Source: Rhizobium leguminosarum
Lineage (GTDB): Bacteria > Pseudomonadota > Alphaproteobacteria > Rhizobiales > Rhizobiaceae
Direction of reading: 5' to 3'
DNA: 64,000 nucleotides
NCBI RefSeq assembly: GCF_002953715.1
Contig: NZ_CP025013.1
Coordinates: 62,001-126,000, forward strand
The translations under genes and the position numbers were made by a program. Numbering within the stretch: position 1 is the first letter of the stretch; every line of letters begins with the position of its first letter. Of the stretch, positions 1 to 8,105 are shown piece after piece. The notes under the pieces are model-generated. The model was not told the origin of the DNA. It did not search any database and worked only from the letters and a program-made list of their open reading frames with translations.

Positions 1-183
1 GGACTTCTGGCGCACGGGATCGACGTGCCTGTCATCGATCCCATTCCCGCCGCTGTTTCCGTTGCCGCGGCGCTGGTGCGTTCGAACCTTGCCCACAGCA
101 AGCTGACCTTCCCGCAGCCGCCCGAAAAACAGTTGCTCGGCTACGACTATATTCATCTGCCCATGCCGCTTGCGGCCGAATGA
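1..183 (+). CDS. Asp/Glu or hydantoin racemase family protein, 3' end only
   Basis: The window opens inside this gene. The last 60 codons read in frame from base 1 to a TGA and include GIDVPVIDPIPAAVSVAAAL, typical of the C-terminal end of the Asp/Glu/hydantoin racemase (HyuE/AroM-like) family, where 'D-P' precedes the last helix. Such enzymes interconvert D and L forms of hydantoins or amino acids using two cysteines, which would lie upstream of the window. It ends 33 bp before an ABC permease and precedes HyuA- and DUF917-type genes, so it probably belongs to the same operon. The assignment rests on a short tail and on context. Confidence 0.6.
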   Translation, partial: GLLAHGIDVPVIDPIPAAVSVAAALVRSNLAHSKLTFPQPPEKQLLGYDYIHLPMPLAAE

Positions 184-216
184 GAGAACGCTGGACGTTC
201 CATTGAGAGGACAGAG

Positions 217-1134
217 ATGGCGATTGCGCAAACGGACACCATGACACAAACGGAAGAGCGGAAAGGATCGACCACCGCCCTTCAGGATTTCCGCCTGTGG
301 TGGCTGGTCATCCCGGCGTTCCTCGTCTTCCTCGTCTTCTTCGTGATCCCGACCGCATCACTGTTCGGGCTCGCCTTCAACAAGTCCGTCGCCGGCGTCA
401 TCGCCCTCAACAGCCAGATCACCTTCGACAATTTCGTCCGCATCTTCACACGGGCGAGCTATTATGAATCGATCCTGCGCTCGATCTGGATTTCCGCCAT
501 CGTCGGCGCCGCCTGCCTGTTCTTCGGCTATCCCCTCGCCTACGTCATCGCAAAAACGGTGAAGCCGAGCCGCGCCACGCTGTTGATGATCCTCGTGCTC
601 TCCTCCATGCAGCTCGACATGGTGATCCGCATGTACGGGCTTATGGTGCTGCTCGGCGATAACGGCCTCATCAACGGATTTCTCTTGAGGGTCGGGGCGA
701 TAACGACGCCGCTGCCGCTGATGTATAATGTCTTCGGCGTCATCGTCGGGTTGGTGCAGATCACCCTGCCCTTCATGGTGCTGTCGCTGATCGGCATCAT
801 TAAGGCGATCCATCCCTCGCTCGAAGAGGCAGCCCGAAGCCTCGGCGCCTCGCGCTGGCACGCCTTCGTCACCATCGTGCTGCCGCTCTCCATGCCCGGA
901 ATCCTGGCCGGCACGCTTTTGGTCTTTGCGCTTTCGATCAGCTCCTACGTCGTTCCCGCTTTGATGGGTGGCTGGAAGGTGATGGTGCTGCCCATCCATA
1001 TCTACCAGCAGATCGCCGAGGTCGGGCGCTGGCAGTTCGGCGCCGCCATCGCCGTGGTGCTCTTCGTGACGAGCATCGCAGCCGTTGCGGTCTATCACCA
1101 GGCAGCGGTCAGAACTTCGGGAGGGCGCACCTGA
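217..1134 (+). CDS. PotB-like ABC transporter permease
   Basis: This is a 305-residue inner-membrane permease of the spermidine/putrescine (PotB, MOUT) type. A short polar N-terminus is followed by a hydrophobic segment around residues 25-48 and further transmembrane stretches. The EAA loop that docks on the ATPase is visible as HPSLEEAARSLGASRWHAF near residue 200. The start at 217 follows GAGAGGACAGAG; ATG 241 is an in-frame alternative. The stop overlaps the next permease start (TGATG), indicating translational coupling. The substrate is unknown; the hydantoinase-type genes downstream suggest a cyclic ureide or other small nitrogen compound rather than a polyamine. The permease class is secure. 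Confidence 0.9.
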   Translation: MAIAQTDTMTQTEERKGSTTALQDFRLWWLVIPAFLVFLVFFVIPTASLFGLAFNKSVAGVIALNSQITFDNFVRIFTRASYYESILRSIWISAIVGAACLFFGYPLAYVIAKTVKPSRATLLMILVLSSMQLDMVIRMYGLMVLLGDNGLINGFLLRVGAITTPLPLMYNVFGVIVGLVQITLPFMVLSLIGIIKAIHPSLEEAARSLGASRWHAFVTIVLPLSMPGILAGTLLVFALSISSYVVPALMGGWKVMVLPIHIYQQIAEVGRWQFGAAIAVVLFVTSIAAVAVYHQAAVRTSGGRT

Positions 1135-1937
1135 TGCGTGAAGAATCTGCCATCCCCTTTGCCTTCAAGGCCATTTCGCTGCTGTCGCTGGCGATCCTTC
1201 TGGTACCGGTCTTCATCGTGGTGCTTGCCGGCCTGAACTCGGGCGACTACCTGACCTTTCCGCCGGAGGGCCTGTCGCTGCGCTGGATACAGGCCTTCTT
1301 GACCTCGCCGGTATTCCTCTCGGCCTATGGCGTCAGCTTCATGATCGCATTGGTCTCGACGCTGATCTCGACCGTGATCGGCACGATGGCGGCGATCTAT
1401 CTGACACGCTCGCAGAGCCGTACCTCCAGCATCCTGCGCGGCTTCTTCATGCTGCCGATCGTGCTGCCCGGCGTGGTGCTGGGGCTTGCCCTCTACGTCT
1501 TCTACGTGACGACGGGCATCGGCCTTGCCCGCACCATGCCGGGGCTGATCATCGGCCACGTGATCGTCACCTGCCCCTTCGTCATCGCGACGGTGACGGC
1601 GGCGCTGGTCGGTTTCGACCGCTCGCTGGAGGAGGCCGCCCGCAGCCTTGGCGCCTCGCCCTTCACCGCCTTCCGGCTGGTGACGTTGAAGATCATCGGA
1701 CCGGCGATCTCGGCGGGCACGATCTTCGCATTCATCGTTTCGTTCGGCCAGTTCGAAGTCACGCTGTTCCTGTCGACGCCGAACCTGCAGACGCTGCCGA
1801 TCGCGATGTATGTCTCCATGCGCTACCAGTTCGAGCCGACGGCCGCCGCCGCGGGCATCTTCGCCATCGCGCTCGTCATTCTCTCCACCGTGCTGACTTC
1901 CAGACTCGTCAACCTGAAACGCACCTTCGGGGGATGA
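1134..1937 (+). CDS. PotC-like ABC transporter permease
   Basis: This is the second permease of the importer, 267 residues, about six hydrophobic segments, PotC-type. Its EAA loop reads SLEEAARSLGASPFTAF near residue 165, almost the same as in the partner permease, as expected for a heterodimer. Its ATG shares a base with the stop of the upstream gene. The substrate-binding protein follows after 48 bp. With the 217, 1986 and 3157 genes it forms a complete binding-protein-dependent importer. Confidence 0.9.
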   Translation: MREESAIPFAFKAISLLSLAILLVPVFIVVLAGLNSGDYLTFPPEGLSLRWIQAFLTSPVFLSAYGVSFMIALVSTLISTVIGTMAAIYLTRSQSRTSSILRGFFMLPIVLPGVVLGLALYVFYVTTGIGLARTMPGLIIGHVIVTCPFVIATVTAALVGFDRSLEEAARSLGASPFTAFRLVTLKIIGPAISAGTIFAFIVSFGQFEVTLFLSTPNLQTLPIAMYVSMRYQFEPTAAAAGIFAIALVILSTVLTSRLVNLKRTFGG

Positions 1938-1985
1938 ATACCGCCACGCCTTCACATCAACGATAGAGCAAAAAAGGGGAACTTC

Positions 1986-3089
1986 ATGACTGAGAAAACG
2001 ACAGGGCATACCCGCCGCACGATCCTGAAGATGGGCGTCGCTGCCACGACACTGCCCCTGTTCAACATCAATCACGCCTGGTCGCAGGATGTCGCCTTCG
2101 ACGGCAAGGTCTTCGATGCCGGCGGCGCGGTGCTGCGCGTCGGCGAATGGGGCGGTCCCTGGGGTGAACTGGTCAACAAATACCTGCTGACCGATTTCCA
2201 GAAAGAGTTCAACTGCAAGATCGAGTATGACTCGACTTGGCCCTGGTTCCCGAAATTCGTCGCCGGCGGCGCCGAGAAGCCGCCGCTCGACATCACCAAC
2301 TGGAACCTGCCGGAGATGTTCAAGACGGCAAAAGCCGGCGATTTCTTCCTGAAACTCGACGAACTGCTGCCGAACGTACCGAACGCCAAGAACCTGTGGC
2401 CCTTCGCCACCGCCAACGGCGTCGGCGTCACCTGGGCCTTCAACCAGTATGGTTATGCCTATCGCACCGATCTGGTTTCGCCGCCGCCCTCGTCGTTCAA
2501 GGATCTCTGGAAACCGGAATTCGCCGGCAAGCGCGGCACCTACATCACCTCAAACACGCTGCAGATGGACTTCTTCCTCGTCGCCTGCGGCATCTTCGGC
2601 AAGGACCAGTACGATCTCGATGCCGGTTACGAGGCGATGAAGGCGCTGATGCCGGCCAAGATCTCCGATTTCACCGGCAACATGCAGACACTGATGGACC
2701 GCGGCGAAGTAATAGTCGCTGTGCTCGACGATGCCGAGCCGATGCAGGCCCGTGACAAGGGCGCGCCCTTCGCCTTCTGGTACTGGACCGAACAGCAGCC
2801 GATCCTGACGCAGACCTATACGATCAGCCGCTACGCCGAGCCGGTGCAGAAGAAGCTCGCCTTCGCGCTTCTTGACCGCGCCCTCGATCCGACCTTCATC
2901 GGCAATATGGGCAAGGAATTCTACCTGCGCCCGACGGTCAGCAATGCGGTCCTGCCCGACAACCTCGCCAAGGCCGGCGTCGTCAACAGTGCCGACGCCA
3001 TCAAGGGCTTCTGGGTGCCGGACTGGAATTCCTATCTCGAAAACGAAGACGACATCGTCGAAACGGTCAACGGCATCTTCGCCAGCTGA
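1986..3089 (+). CDS. PotD-like periplasmic substrate-binding protein with Tat signal
   Basis: This is a 367-residue extracellular solute-binding protein (SBP family 1/PotD-like). Residues 10-36 hold a twin-arginine signal (TRRTILKMGVAATTLPLF) ending near HAWSQ, so it is probably exported folded through Tat. The mature part shows VGEWGGPWGELVNKYL and IEYDSTWPWFPKFVAGG, a layout seen in PotD/putative polyamine-type binding proteins. RBS AAAAGGGGAACTTC precedes the ATG. It captures the substrate for the 217/1134 permeases. The tryptophan-rich pocket region would fit a planar or cationic ligand, which is a guess. A strong hairpin follows the stop codon. Confidence 0.88.
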   Translation: MTEKTTGHTRRTILKMGVAATTLPLFNINHAWSQDVAFDGKVFDAGGAVLRVGEWGGPWGELVNKYLLTDFQKEFNCKIEYDSTWPWFPKFVAGGAEKPPLDITNWNLPEMFKTAKAGDFFLKLDELLPNVPNAKNLWPFATANGVGVTWAFNQYGYAYRTDLVSPPPSSFKDLWKPEFAGKRGTYITSNTLQMDFFLVACGIFGKDQYDLDAGYEAMKALMPAKISDFTGNMQTLMDRGEVIVAVLDDAEPMQARDKGAPFAFWYWTEQQPILTQTYTISRYAEPVQKKLAFALLDRALDPTFIGNMGKEFYLRPTVSNAVLPDNLAKAGVVNSADAIKGFWVPDWNSYLENEDDIVETVNGIFAS

Positions 3090-3098
3090 TCCCACGGC

Positions 3099-3124
3099 AG
3101 CGGGCGGCTTCCACGCCGCCCGCT
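3099..3124 (+). terminator. Intra-operon hairpin after the binding-protein gene
   Basis: A perfect 10-bp stem (AGCGGGCGGC / GCCGCCCGCT) with loop TTCCAC lies between the binding-protein stop (3089) and the ATPase start (3157). The following TATTCATCTTCAT is only moderately T-rich, so it is more likely an attenuator or mRNA-stabilising hairpin that keeps binding protein in excess over ATPase than a full terminator. The stem is seen directly; the role is inferred. Confidence 0.6.
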
Positions 3125-3156
3125 ATTCATCTTCATAACAGGAGAGCCTTCCCCGC

Positions 3157-4218
3157 ATGTCCGATATCCATCTGAAAAAGCTCGCGAAATCCTATGGCGA
3201 CAGCGTCGCGGTCGCCGGTATCGACCTCCATATCGCCGAAGGAGAGTTCTTTTCCCTTCTCGGCCCATCGGGATGCGGAAAATCGACGACGCTTCGGATG
3301 ATCGCCGGCTTCGTGCCGCCGAGCGGCGGCGAGATTCTCATCGGCCGCGACGACGTGACGAGATTGCCGCCGGAGAAGCGCGACATCGGCATCGTGTTCC
3401 AGAACTACGCGATCTTCCCCCACATGAATGTTGCCGACAACATCGCCTTCGGCCTGAAGCTTCGGAAGCTGCCGAAGGAGGAGATCCGCAAGCGCGTCAC
3501 CGCCGCGCTGCGCCAGGTCGGGCTTTCGGGATATGAGGAGCGTTTCCAGCGCCAGCTGTCGGGCGGCGAGCAGCAGCGTGTCGCCCTTGCCCGCGTGCTG
3601 GTGACGGAGCCCCGCATCCTCCTTCTCGACGAGCCGCTCTCGGCGCTCGACAAAAGCCTCAGGGAGGAAATGAAATACTGGATCAAGGATCTGCAGAAGA
3701 AGCTCGGCATCACCACCGTCTATGTGACCCACGACCAGGACGAGGCCTTGACGATGTCCGACCGCATCGGCGTCATGCAGAAGGCGCACATCGTCCAGGT
3801 CGGAACGCCCGAGGAAATCTACGAGCGACCGAAGACGCTGTTCGTCACCACTTTCATCGGCCATTCGAACGTGATCGACGTCACGGTCGGCGCCAATGAC
3901 GGGCAAGGCATGACGGTGCTGCTGGAGGGAAGCGTGTTGCCGACGCGTGGCCCCGAAGGCCTGGCCGCCGGGCAAGCGGCAAAGCTGGTGGTTCGTCCCG
4001 AGAATGTGATCATCGGTCCGGACAGCTCATCCGGCGTCAGCCTTCCCGCAACCGTTCTCAGCGAAACCTACCAGGGTGCGCTGGTGCGCTACCGGCTGGC
4101 AGTCGGTTCGCAGGAGATCGTCGCCGAGCGCCAGAACCAGTCTCGCACCGAACGATTTTCCCCCGGCGCCGCCGTCACGGTCGGCTGGGATCCCGACCGA
4201 TCCGAGGCGCTCGCCTGA
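3157..4218 (+). CDS. PotA-like ABC transporter ATP-binding protein
   Basis: This 353-residue ATPase completes the importer. Walker A is GPSGCGKST (near residue 36), the Q-loop is FQNYAIFPHMN, the signature is LSGGEQQRVALAR (near 137), Walker B is ILLLDEPLSALD and the switch His sits in VYVTHDQDEAL. The C-terminal ~110 residues form a TOBE-type regulatory domain (VVRPENVI). This is the CUT1/MOUT ATPase architecture (PotA, UgpC). The ATG follows AACAGGAGAGCC. An 84-bp gap separates it from the hydantoinase-type gene. Confidence 0.92.
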   Translation: MSDIHLKKLAKSYGDSVAVAGIDLHIAEGEFFSLLGPSGCGKSTTLRMIAGFVPPSGGEILIGRDDVTRLPPEKRDIGIVFQNYAIFPHMNVADNIAFGLKLRKLPKEEIRKRVTAALRQVGLSGYEERFQRQLSGGEQQRVALARVLVTEPRILLLDEPLSALDKSLREEMKYWIKDLQKKLGITTVYVTHDQDEALTMSDRIGVMQKAHIVQVGTPEEIYERPKTLFVTTFIGHSNVIDVTVGANDGQGMTVLLEGSVLPTRGPEGLAAGQAAKLVVRPENVIIGPDSSSGVSLPATVLSETYQGALVRYRLAVGSQEIVAERQNQSRTERFSPGAAVTVGWDPDRSEALA

Positions 4219-4302
4219 AGCAACCCGGAAGCAAAGATCATCGCCAGCACCGGAGCCATCCGCTCCGGCGCCACGGCCAAGCATATTCTCACGGAGGTCA
4301 TG

Positions 4303-5844
4303 ATGCGTATTGGAATAGATGTGGGCGGCACGAATACCGATGCCGCCCTGATGGACGGCCCGCTGGTGCTCGGCGCGTGCAAGAGCCCGACGACCAGCGA
4401 TGTCGGCTCAGGCATTGTCGCCGTGCTGAAGCAGGTGCTGTCGATGACCGGCGTCTCGGTGTCGGAAATCCAGGCGGTGATGATCGGTACGACGCATTTC
4501 ACCAATGCCGTCGTTGAGCGCAAGCGGCTGCTCGAAGTCGCCGCTATCAGGCTCGGCCTGCCGGCGACCAAGGCGCTGCCGCCGATGACCGACTGGCCGA
4601 AGGATTTGGCCGATACGCTCGGCCGCCACACCTTCATGGTGCGCGGCGGCAACGAATTCGACGGCCGCAAGATCGCGCCGCTCGATGAGCCCGAAATCCT
4701 GCGCATCGCCGGCGAAATCCGCAGCCGCGGCCTTAAGGCAGCCTCGATCACCTCGGTGTTCTCGCCTGTCACACCCGACATGGAACTGCGGGCCGCCGAG
4801 ATTCTCGGCAACGAGATTCCCGGCCTGTCGATATCGCTCAGCCACGAAGTCGGTCGGGTCGGTTTCCTCGAACGCGAAAACGCCTCGGTGATGAATGCGT
4901 CGCTCGCCGACCTGTCGCGCAAGGTCGTCAACTCCTTCCGTAACGCCCTGAAGGAGTTGGCGATCAATGCGCCCTTCTATATCAGCCAGAACGACGGGAC
5001 GCTGATGGTGCCTGATTACGTCGAGCGTTATCCGGTGCTGACATTCGCCTCCGGCCCGACCAATTCGATGCGCGGCGCCGCGATGCTTGCCGGCGAGAAG
5101 GAGGCGATGGTCGTCGATATCGGCGGGACCACGTCGGATGTCGGCATGCTGATGCAGGGCTTCCCGCGCGAATCCGCCGTCGCCGTCGATATCGGCGGGG
5201 TCAGAACCAATTTCCGCATGCCCGACGTGCTTGCCATCGGTCTCGGCGGCGGCTCGATCGTGCGCGACGACGGCGCCCGGATCGGCCCGGATTCGGTCGG
5301 CTACGAAATCACCTCCCGCGCCCTGATCTTCGGCGGCGATACCCTGACCACGACAGACATCATCGTCGCAGCCGGCCTCGAGGATATCGGCGACCGTTCG
5401 CGTGTGGCCCATATCCCGGCAAAGACGATCGACACAGCGCTCGACACCATCCACCGCATGGCCGACGAGGCCGTCGACCGGATGAAGACGAGCGCCGAGC
5501 CCCTGCCGGTCATCCTGGTCGGCGGTGGTTCGATCCTGATCTCGCGCGACCTGCCTTCCGCGTCGCGCGTCATCCGCCCTGAGAACGCCTCCGTTGCCAA
5601 TGCGATCGGCGCTGCGATCGCGCAGGTCGGCGGCGAGGTCGACCGCATCTTCTCGCTCGAAGGTACCTCCCGCGACATCGTGCTCGGCGGCGCCAAGAAG
5701 GAGGCCGAGGAGCGTGCCGTCAAGGCGGGCGCGGAGGCCGGAACGGTCAAGATCATGGATATCGAGGAAGTGCCGCTCGCCTATCTGCCGGGCAGTGCGA
5801 CGCGCATCCGCGTCAAAGCCATCGGCGATCTCGTGATCGGATGA
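4303..5844 (+). CDS. Hydantoinase/oxoprolinase family protein (HyuA-like)
   Basis: This is a 513-residue actin/ASKHA-fold enzyme. The N-terminal phosphate-binding motif IGIDVGGTNTDAALMDG is at residues 3-19 and a second, DIGGTTSDVGM, is near 270, followed by IGLGGGS, all hallmarks of the HyuA / oxoprolinase N-terminal families. Known members use ATP to open hydantoin or 5-oxoproline rings. At ~510 residues it is shorter than classical HyuA (~690) and has no HyuB partner nearby. GGAGG fits ATG 4303 better than ATG 4300. It ends 7 bp before the first DUF917 gene, so the three are cotranscribed and may form one complex. Confidence 0.82.
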   Translation: MRIGIDVGGTNTDAALMDGPLVLGACKSPTTSDVGSGIVAVLKQVLSMTGVSVSEIQAVMIGTTHFTNAVVERKRLLEVAAIRLGLPATKALPPMTDWPKDLADTLGRHTFMVRGGNEFDGRKIAPLDEPEILRIAGEIRSRGLKAASITSVFSPVTPDMELRAAEILGNEIPGLSISLSHEVGRVGFLERENASVMNASLADLSRKVVNSFRNALKELAINAPFYISQNDGTLMVPDYVERYPVLTFASGPTNSMRGAAMLAGEKEAMVVDIGGTTSDVGMLMQGFPRESAVAVDIGGVRTNFRMPDVLAIGLGGGSIVRDDGARIGPDSVGYEITSRALIFGGDTLTTTDIIVAAGLEDIGDRSRVAHIPAKTIDTALDTIHRMADEAVDRMKTSAEPLPVILVGGGSILISRDLPSASRVIRPENASVANAIGAAIAQVGGEVDRIFSLEGTSRDIVLGGAKKEAEERAVKAGAEAGTVKIMDIEEVPLAYLPGSATRIRVKAIGDLVIG

Positions 5845-5851
5845 GGACCCT

Positions 5852-6940
5852 ATGAAGCTCAACAGTCAACAGCTCTGCGACCTCGCCGTCGGCGCGGCAT
5901 TTCTCGGGACCGGCGGCGGCGGCGATCCCTATGTCGGCCGGCTGATGGTGCAGCAATGCCTCGATGAGGGGCTCGAGGTGAACATCATCGACCCGAGCGA
6001 ACTGGCCGACGACATGCTGGTCATACCAACTGCCATGATGGGCGCGCCGACCGTGCTGGTCGAGAAGATCCCGAGTGGCGAGGAGGCGATGTTTTCGCTG
6101 CAGCGGCTTGAGCGCCATCTCGGCCGCAAGGCGCAAGCGACGATGCCGATCGAGATCGGCGGCATCAACTCGACGATCCCGCTCGTCGTCGGCGCCCGCC
6201 TCGGCCTGCCGATCGTCGATGGCGACGGCATGGGCCGCGCCTTTCCCTTTCTCGAAATGGAGACCTTCGGCGTCTATGGCGTGTCCGGCAGCCCGATGGC
6301 CGTCAGCGACGAATATGGCGATTGCGCCATCATCGAAGCGGTTGACAACCGCCAGATGGAATGGCTTTCACGCGCCGTCGCCATCCGCATGGGCGGCTGC
6401 GCCTATATCGCCGAATATCCGATGTCGGGCGCCGACGTCAAACGCACCGCCATCCCGAACACGCTGAGCCTTGCCATCCGCATCGGCGAAGTCCTGCGCA
6501 ACGCCAAAAGCTCGCACGAAAATCCGATCGAGGCACTGCTCGGCTTTCTGCCTTCGACGCTCTATCGCTACGGGCGCATCATCTTCGGCGGCAAGATCAC
6601 CGATGTCATGCGCGAGACGAAGGCCGGATTTTCGATCGGCCGCATTACGATCGGCGGTCTGCCGCCCTTCAGCTCGACGATGGAGATCGAGATCCAGAAC
6701 GAGAACCTGATCGCCCGTGTCGACGGCAAGGTGAAGGCGATCGTGCCCGATCTCATCTGCATCATGAACACGGAAACGGCCGAACCCATCACCAGCGAAA
6801 ACCTCCGTTACGGGCAGCGCGTCACCGTGCTTGCCGTCTCCGTTCCCGAAATCATGCGGACACCGGAAGCGCTCGATGTCTTCGGCCCTGCCTGCTTCGG
6901 GCTGAAGGAACCCTTCATTTCCATCGAAGAGATCGGCTGA
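5852..6940 (+). CDS. DUF917 / S-methyl-thiohydantoin desulfurase-like protein, copy 1
   Basis: A 362-residue protein of the DUF917 family (Pfam now names it after an S-methyl thiohydantoin desulfurase). Diagnostic stretches are LGTGGGGDPYVGRLM near residue 18, GGINSTIPL, VDGDGMGRAFPFLEME and IMRTPEALDVFGP near the end. No signal or membrane segment is visible, so it is cytoplasmic. The family usually lies next to HyuA-type genes, as here. The next gene is a paralogue of the same length that starts 4 bp after this stop. The reaction is not proven; hydrolysis or desulfuration of a hydantoin-type ring is the best guess from the family name. Confidence 0.82.
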   Translation: MKLNSQQLCDLAVGAAFLGTGGGGDPYVGRLMVQQCLDEGLEVNIIDPSELADDMLVIPTAMMGAPTVLVEKIPSGEEAMFSLQRLERHLGRKAQATMPIEIGGINSTIPLVVGARLGLPIVDGDGMGRAFPFLEMETFGVYGVSGSPMAVSDEYGDCAIIEAVDNRQMEWLSRAVAIRMGGCAYIAEYPMSGADVKRTAIPNTLSLAIRIGEVLRNAKSSHENPIEALLGFLPSTLYRYGRIIFGGKITDVMRETKAGFSIGRITIGGLPPFSSTMEIEIQNENLIARVDGKVKAIVPDLICIMNTETAEPITSENLRYGQRVTVLAVSVPEIMRTPEALDVFGPACFGLKEPFISIEEIG

Positions 6941-6944
6941 ACAC

Positions 6945-8033
6945 ATGGCAATCATCACCAACGAGGATATCGACGATCTGGCGGTCGGCGCAGCCCTTCT
7001 CGGCACCGGCGGCGGCGGCGATCCCTATATCGGTAAACTCATGGCAAAGGCGGCGATCGAACGCCACGGCCCGGTCGATCTTCTGGCGCTCGACGATGTG
7101 CCTGACGGCATCGAGGTCGCCGCCTGCGGTGCGATGGGGGCGCCGACGATCCTGATCGAGAAGATGCCGAGCGGCGAAGAGATCGGGCTTGCACTCAGAG
7201 CCTACGAGAAACGTGTCGGCAAGGCGATGGGGGCGATCATCCCCTTCGAGGCCGGCGGCATCAACTCGATGGTGCCGATCATGCTGGCGGCGGAATGCCG
7301 GCTCCCGGTTATCGACGCGGACGGCATGGGCCGCGCCTTTCCCCAACTCGAAATGGAGACCTTCAACGTTTACGGCGTGCCCGCCGCACCGGTGACAGTC
7401 GCCGACGAGCAGGGCAACGTCGTGATCATCGAGACGGAAAGTGCCGCCAAGGCCGAATGGCTCGCTCGCGGCGTGACGATCCGAATGGGCGGCCAGTCCT
7501 ATATCGTCAATTACGGCATGGATGGCCGCACGACCCGTCGCGTATCCGTTCCCGGAACGATGTCGCTTGCCATCGGCATCGGGCGTACCATCCGGCTGGC
7601 GCTTGCCGCGCATCACGATCCGCTCGCCGACCTGATCGAATTCTTCTCCGGAACGCACTACGAGACCGCGCGCCTTCTGGCCTCGGGAAAGGTGGTCGAC
7701 GTCTCGCGGCGTGAGCAGAACGGCTGGTCGGTCGGTGTCGTGACGATCGAACCTTTCGACACAAGCCGCAGGCCGGTGCGCATCCAGATCCAGAACGAGA
7801 ATCTGGTGGCCGAGGAAGACGGCAGGGTGCTGGCGATCGTGCCGGATCTCATCTGCATCCTCGAAGCCGACACTGCCGAACCGATAACCACCGAACGCCT
7901 GCGTTATGGCCAGCGGGTCAACGTGCTCGGCGTCAAGGTGCCGCCGATCATGCGCACACCGGAGGCATTGGACGTCTTCGGCCCCGCCGCCTTCGGCCTG
8001 ACGCAGAATTACGCACCGCTCGAAGCCGGGTAG
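6945..8033 (+). CDS. DUF917 / S-methyl-thiohydantoin desulfurase-like protein, copy 2
   Basis: Second DUF917 protein, also exactly 362 residues. It has LGTGGGGDPYIGKLM, GGINSMVPIM, DADGMGRAFPQLEME and IMRTPEALDVFGPAAFGL, aligning nearly end to end with copy 1. The most diverged parts are the centre (residues ~205-260) and the last 12 residues. This is a tandem duplication followed by divergence. Equal length and 4-bp spacing suggest equimolar subunits of a heteromer, or two enzymes with different substrates. The LuxR-type activator begins 73 bp downstream. Confidence 0.82.
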   Translation: MAIITNEDIDDLAVGAALLGTGGGGDPYIGKLMAKAAIERHGPVDLLALDDVPDGIEVAACGAMGAPTILIEKMPSGEEIGLALRAYEKRVGKAMGAIIPFEAGGINSMVPIMLAAECRLPVIDADGMGRAFPQLEMETFNVYGVPAAPVTVADEQGNVVIIETESAAKAEWLARGVTIRMGGQSYIVNYGMDGRTTRRVSVPGTMSLAIGIGRTIRLALAAHHDPLADLIEFFSGTHYETARLLASGKVVDVSRREQNGWSVGVVTIEPFDTSRRPVRIQIQNENLVAEEDGRVLAIVPDLICILEADTAEPITTERLRYGQRVNVLGVKVPPIMRTPEALDVFGPAAFGLTQNYAPLEAG

Positions 8034-8105
8034 ATCTAGGCTGGCACGGGATATGCTTCTTAAAGCTCGCAAGTCAGGATGGTCGAATGAGCGAGGCGTT
8101 TTTGG

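Noticed and set aside
4408..5862. Long antisense reading frame (~480 codons) opposite the HyuA-type gene
   Set aside because: Its product is His/Asp/Arg-rich with no domain, the expected artefact of high-G+C codon bias opposite a real gene.
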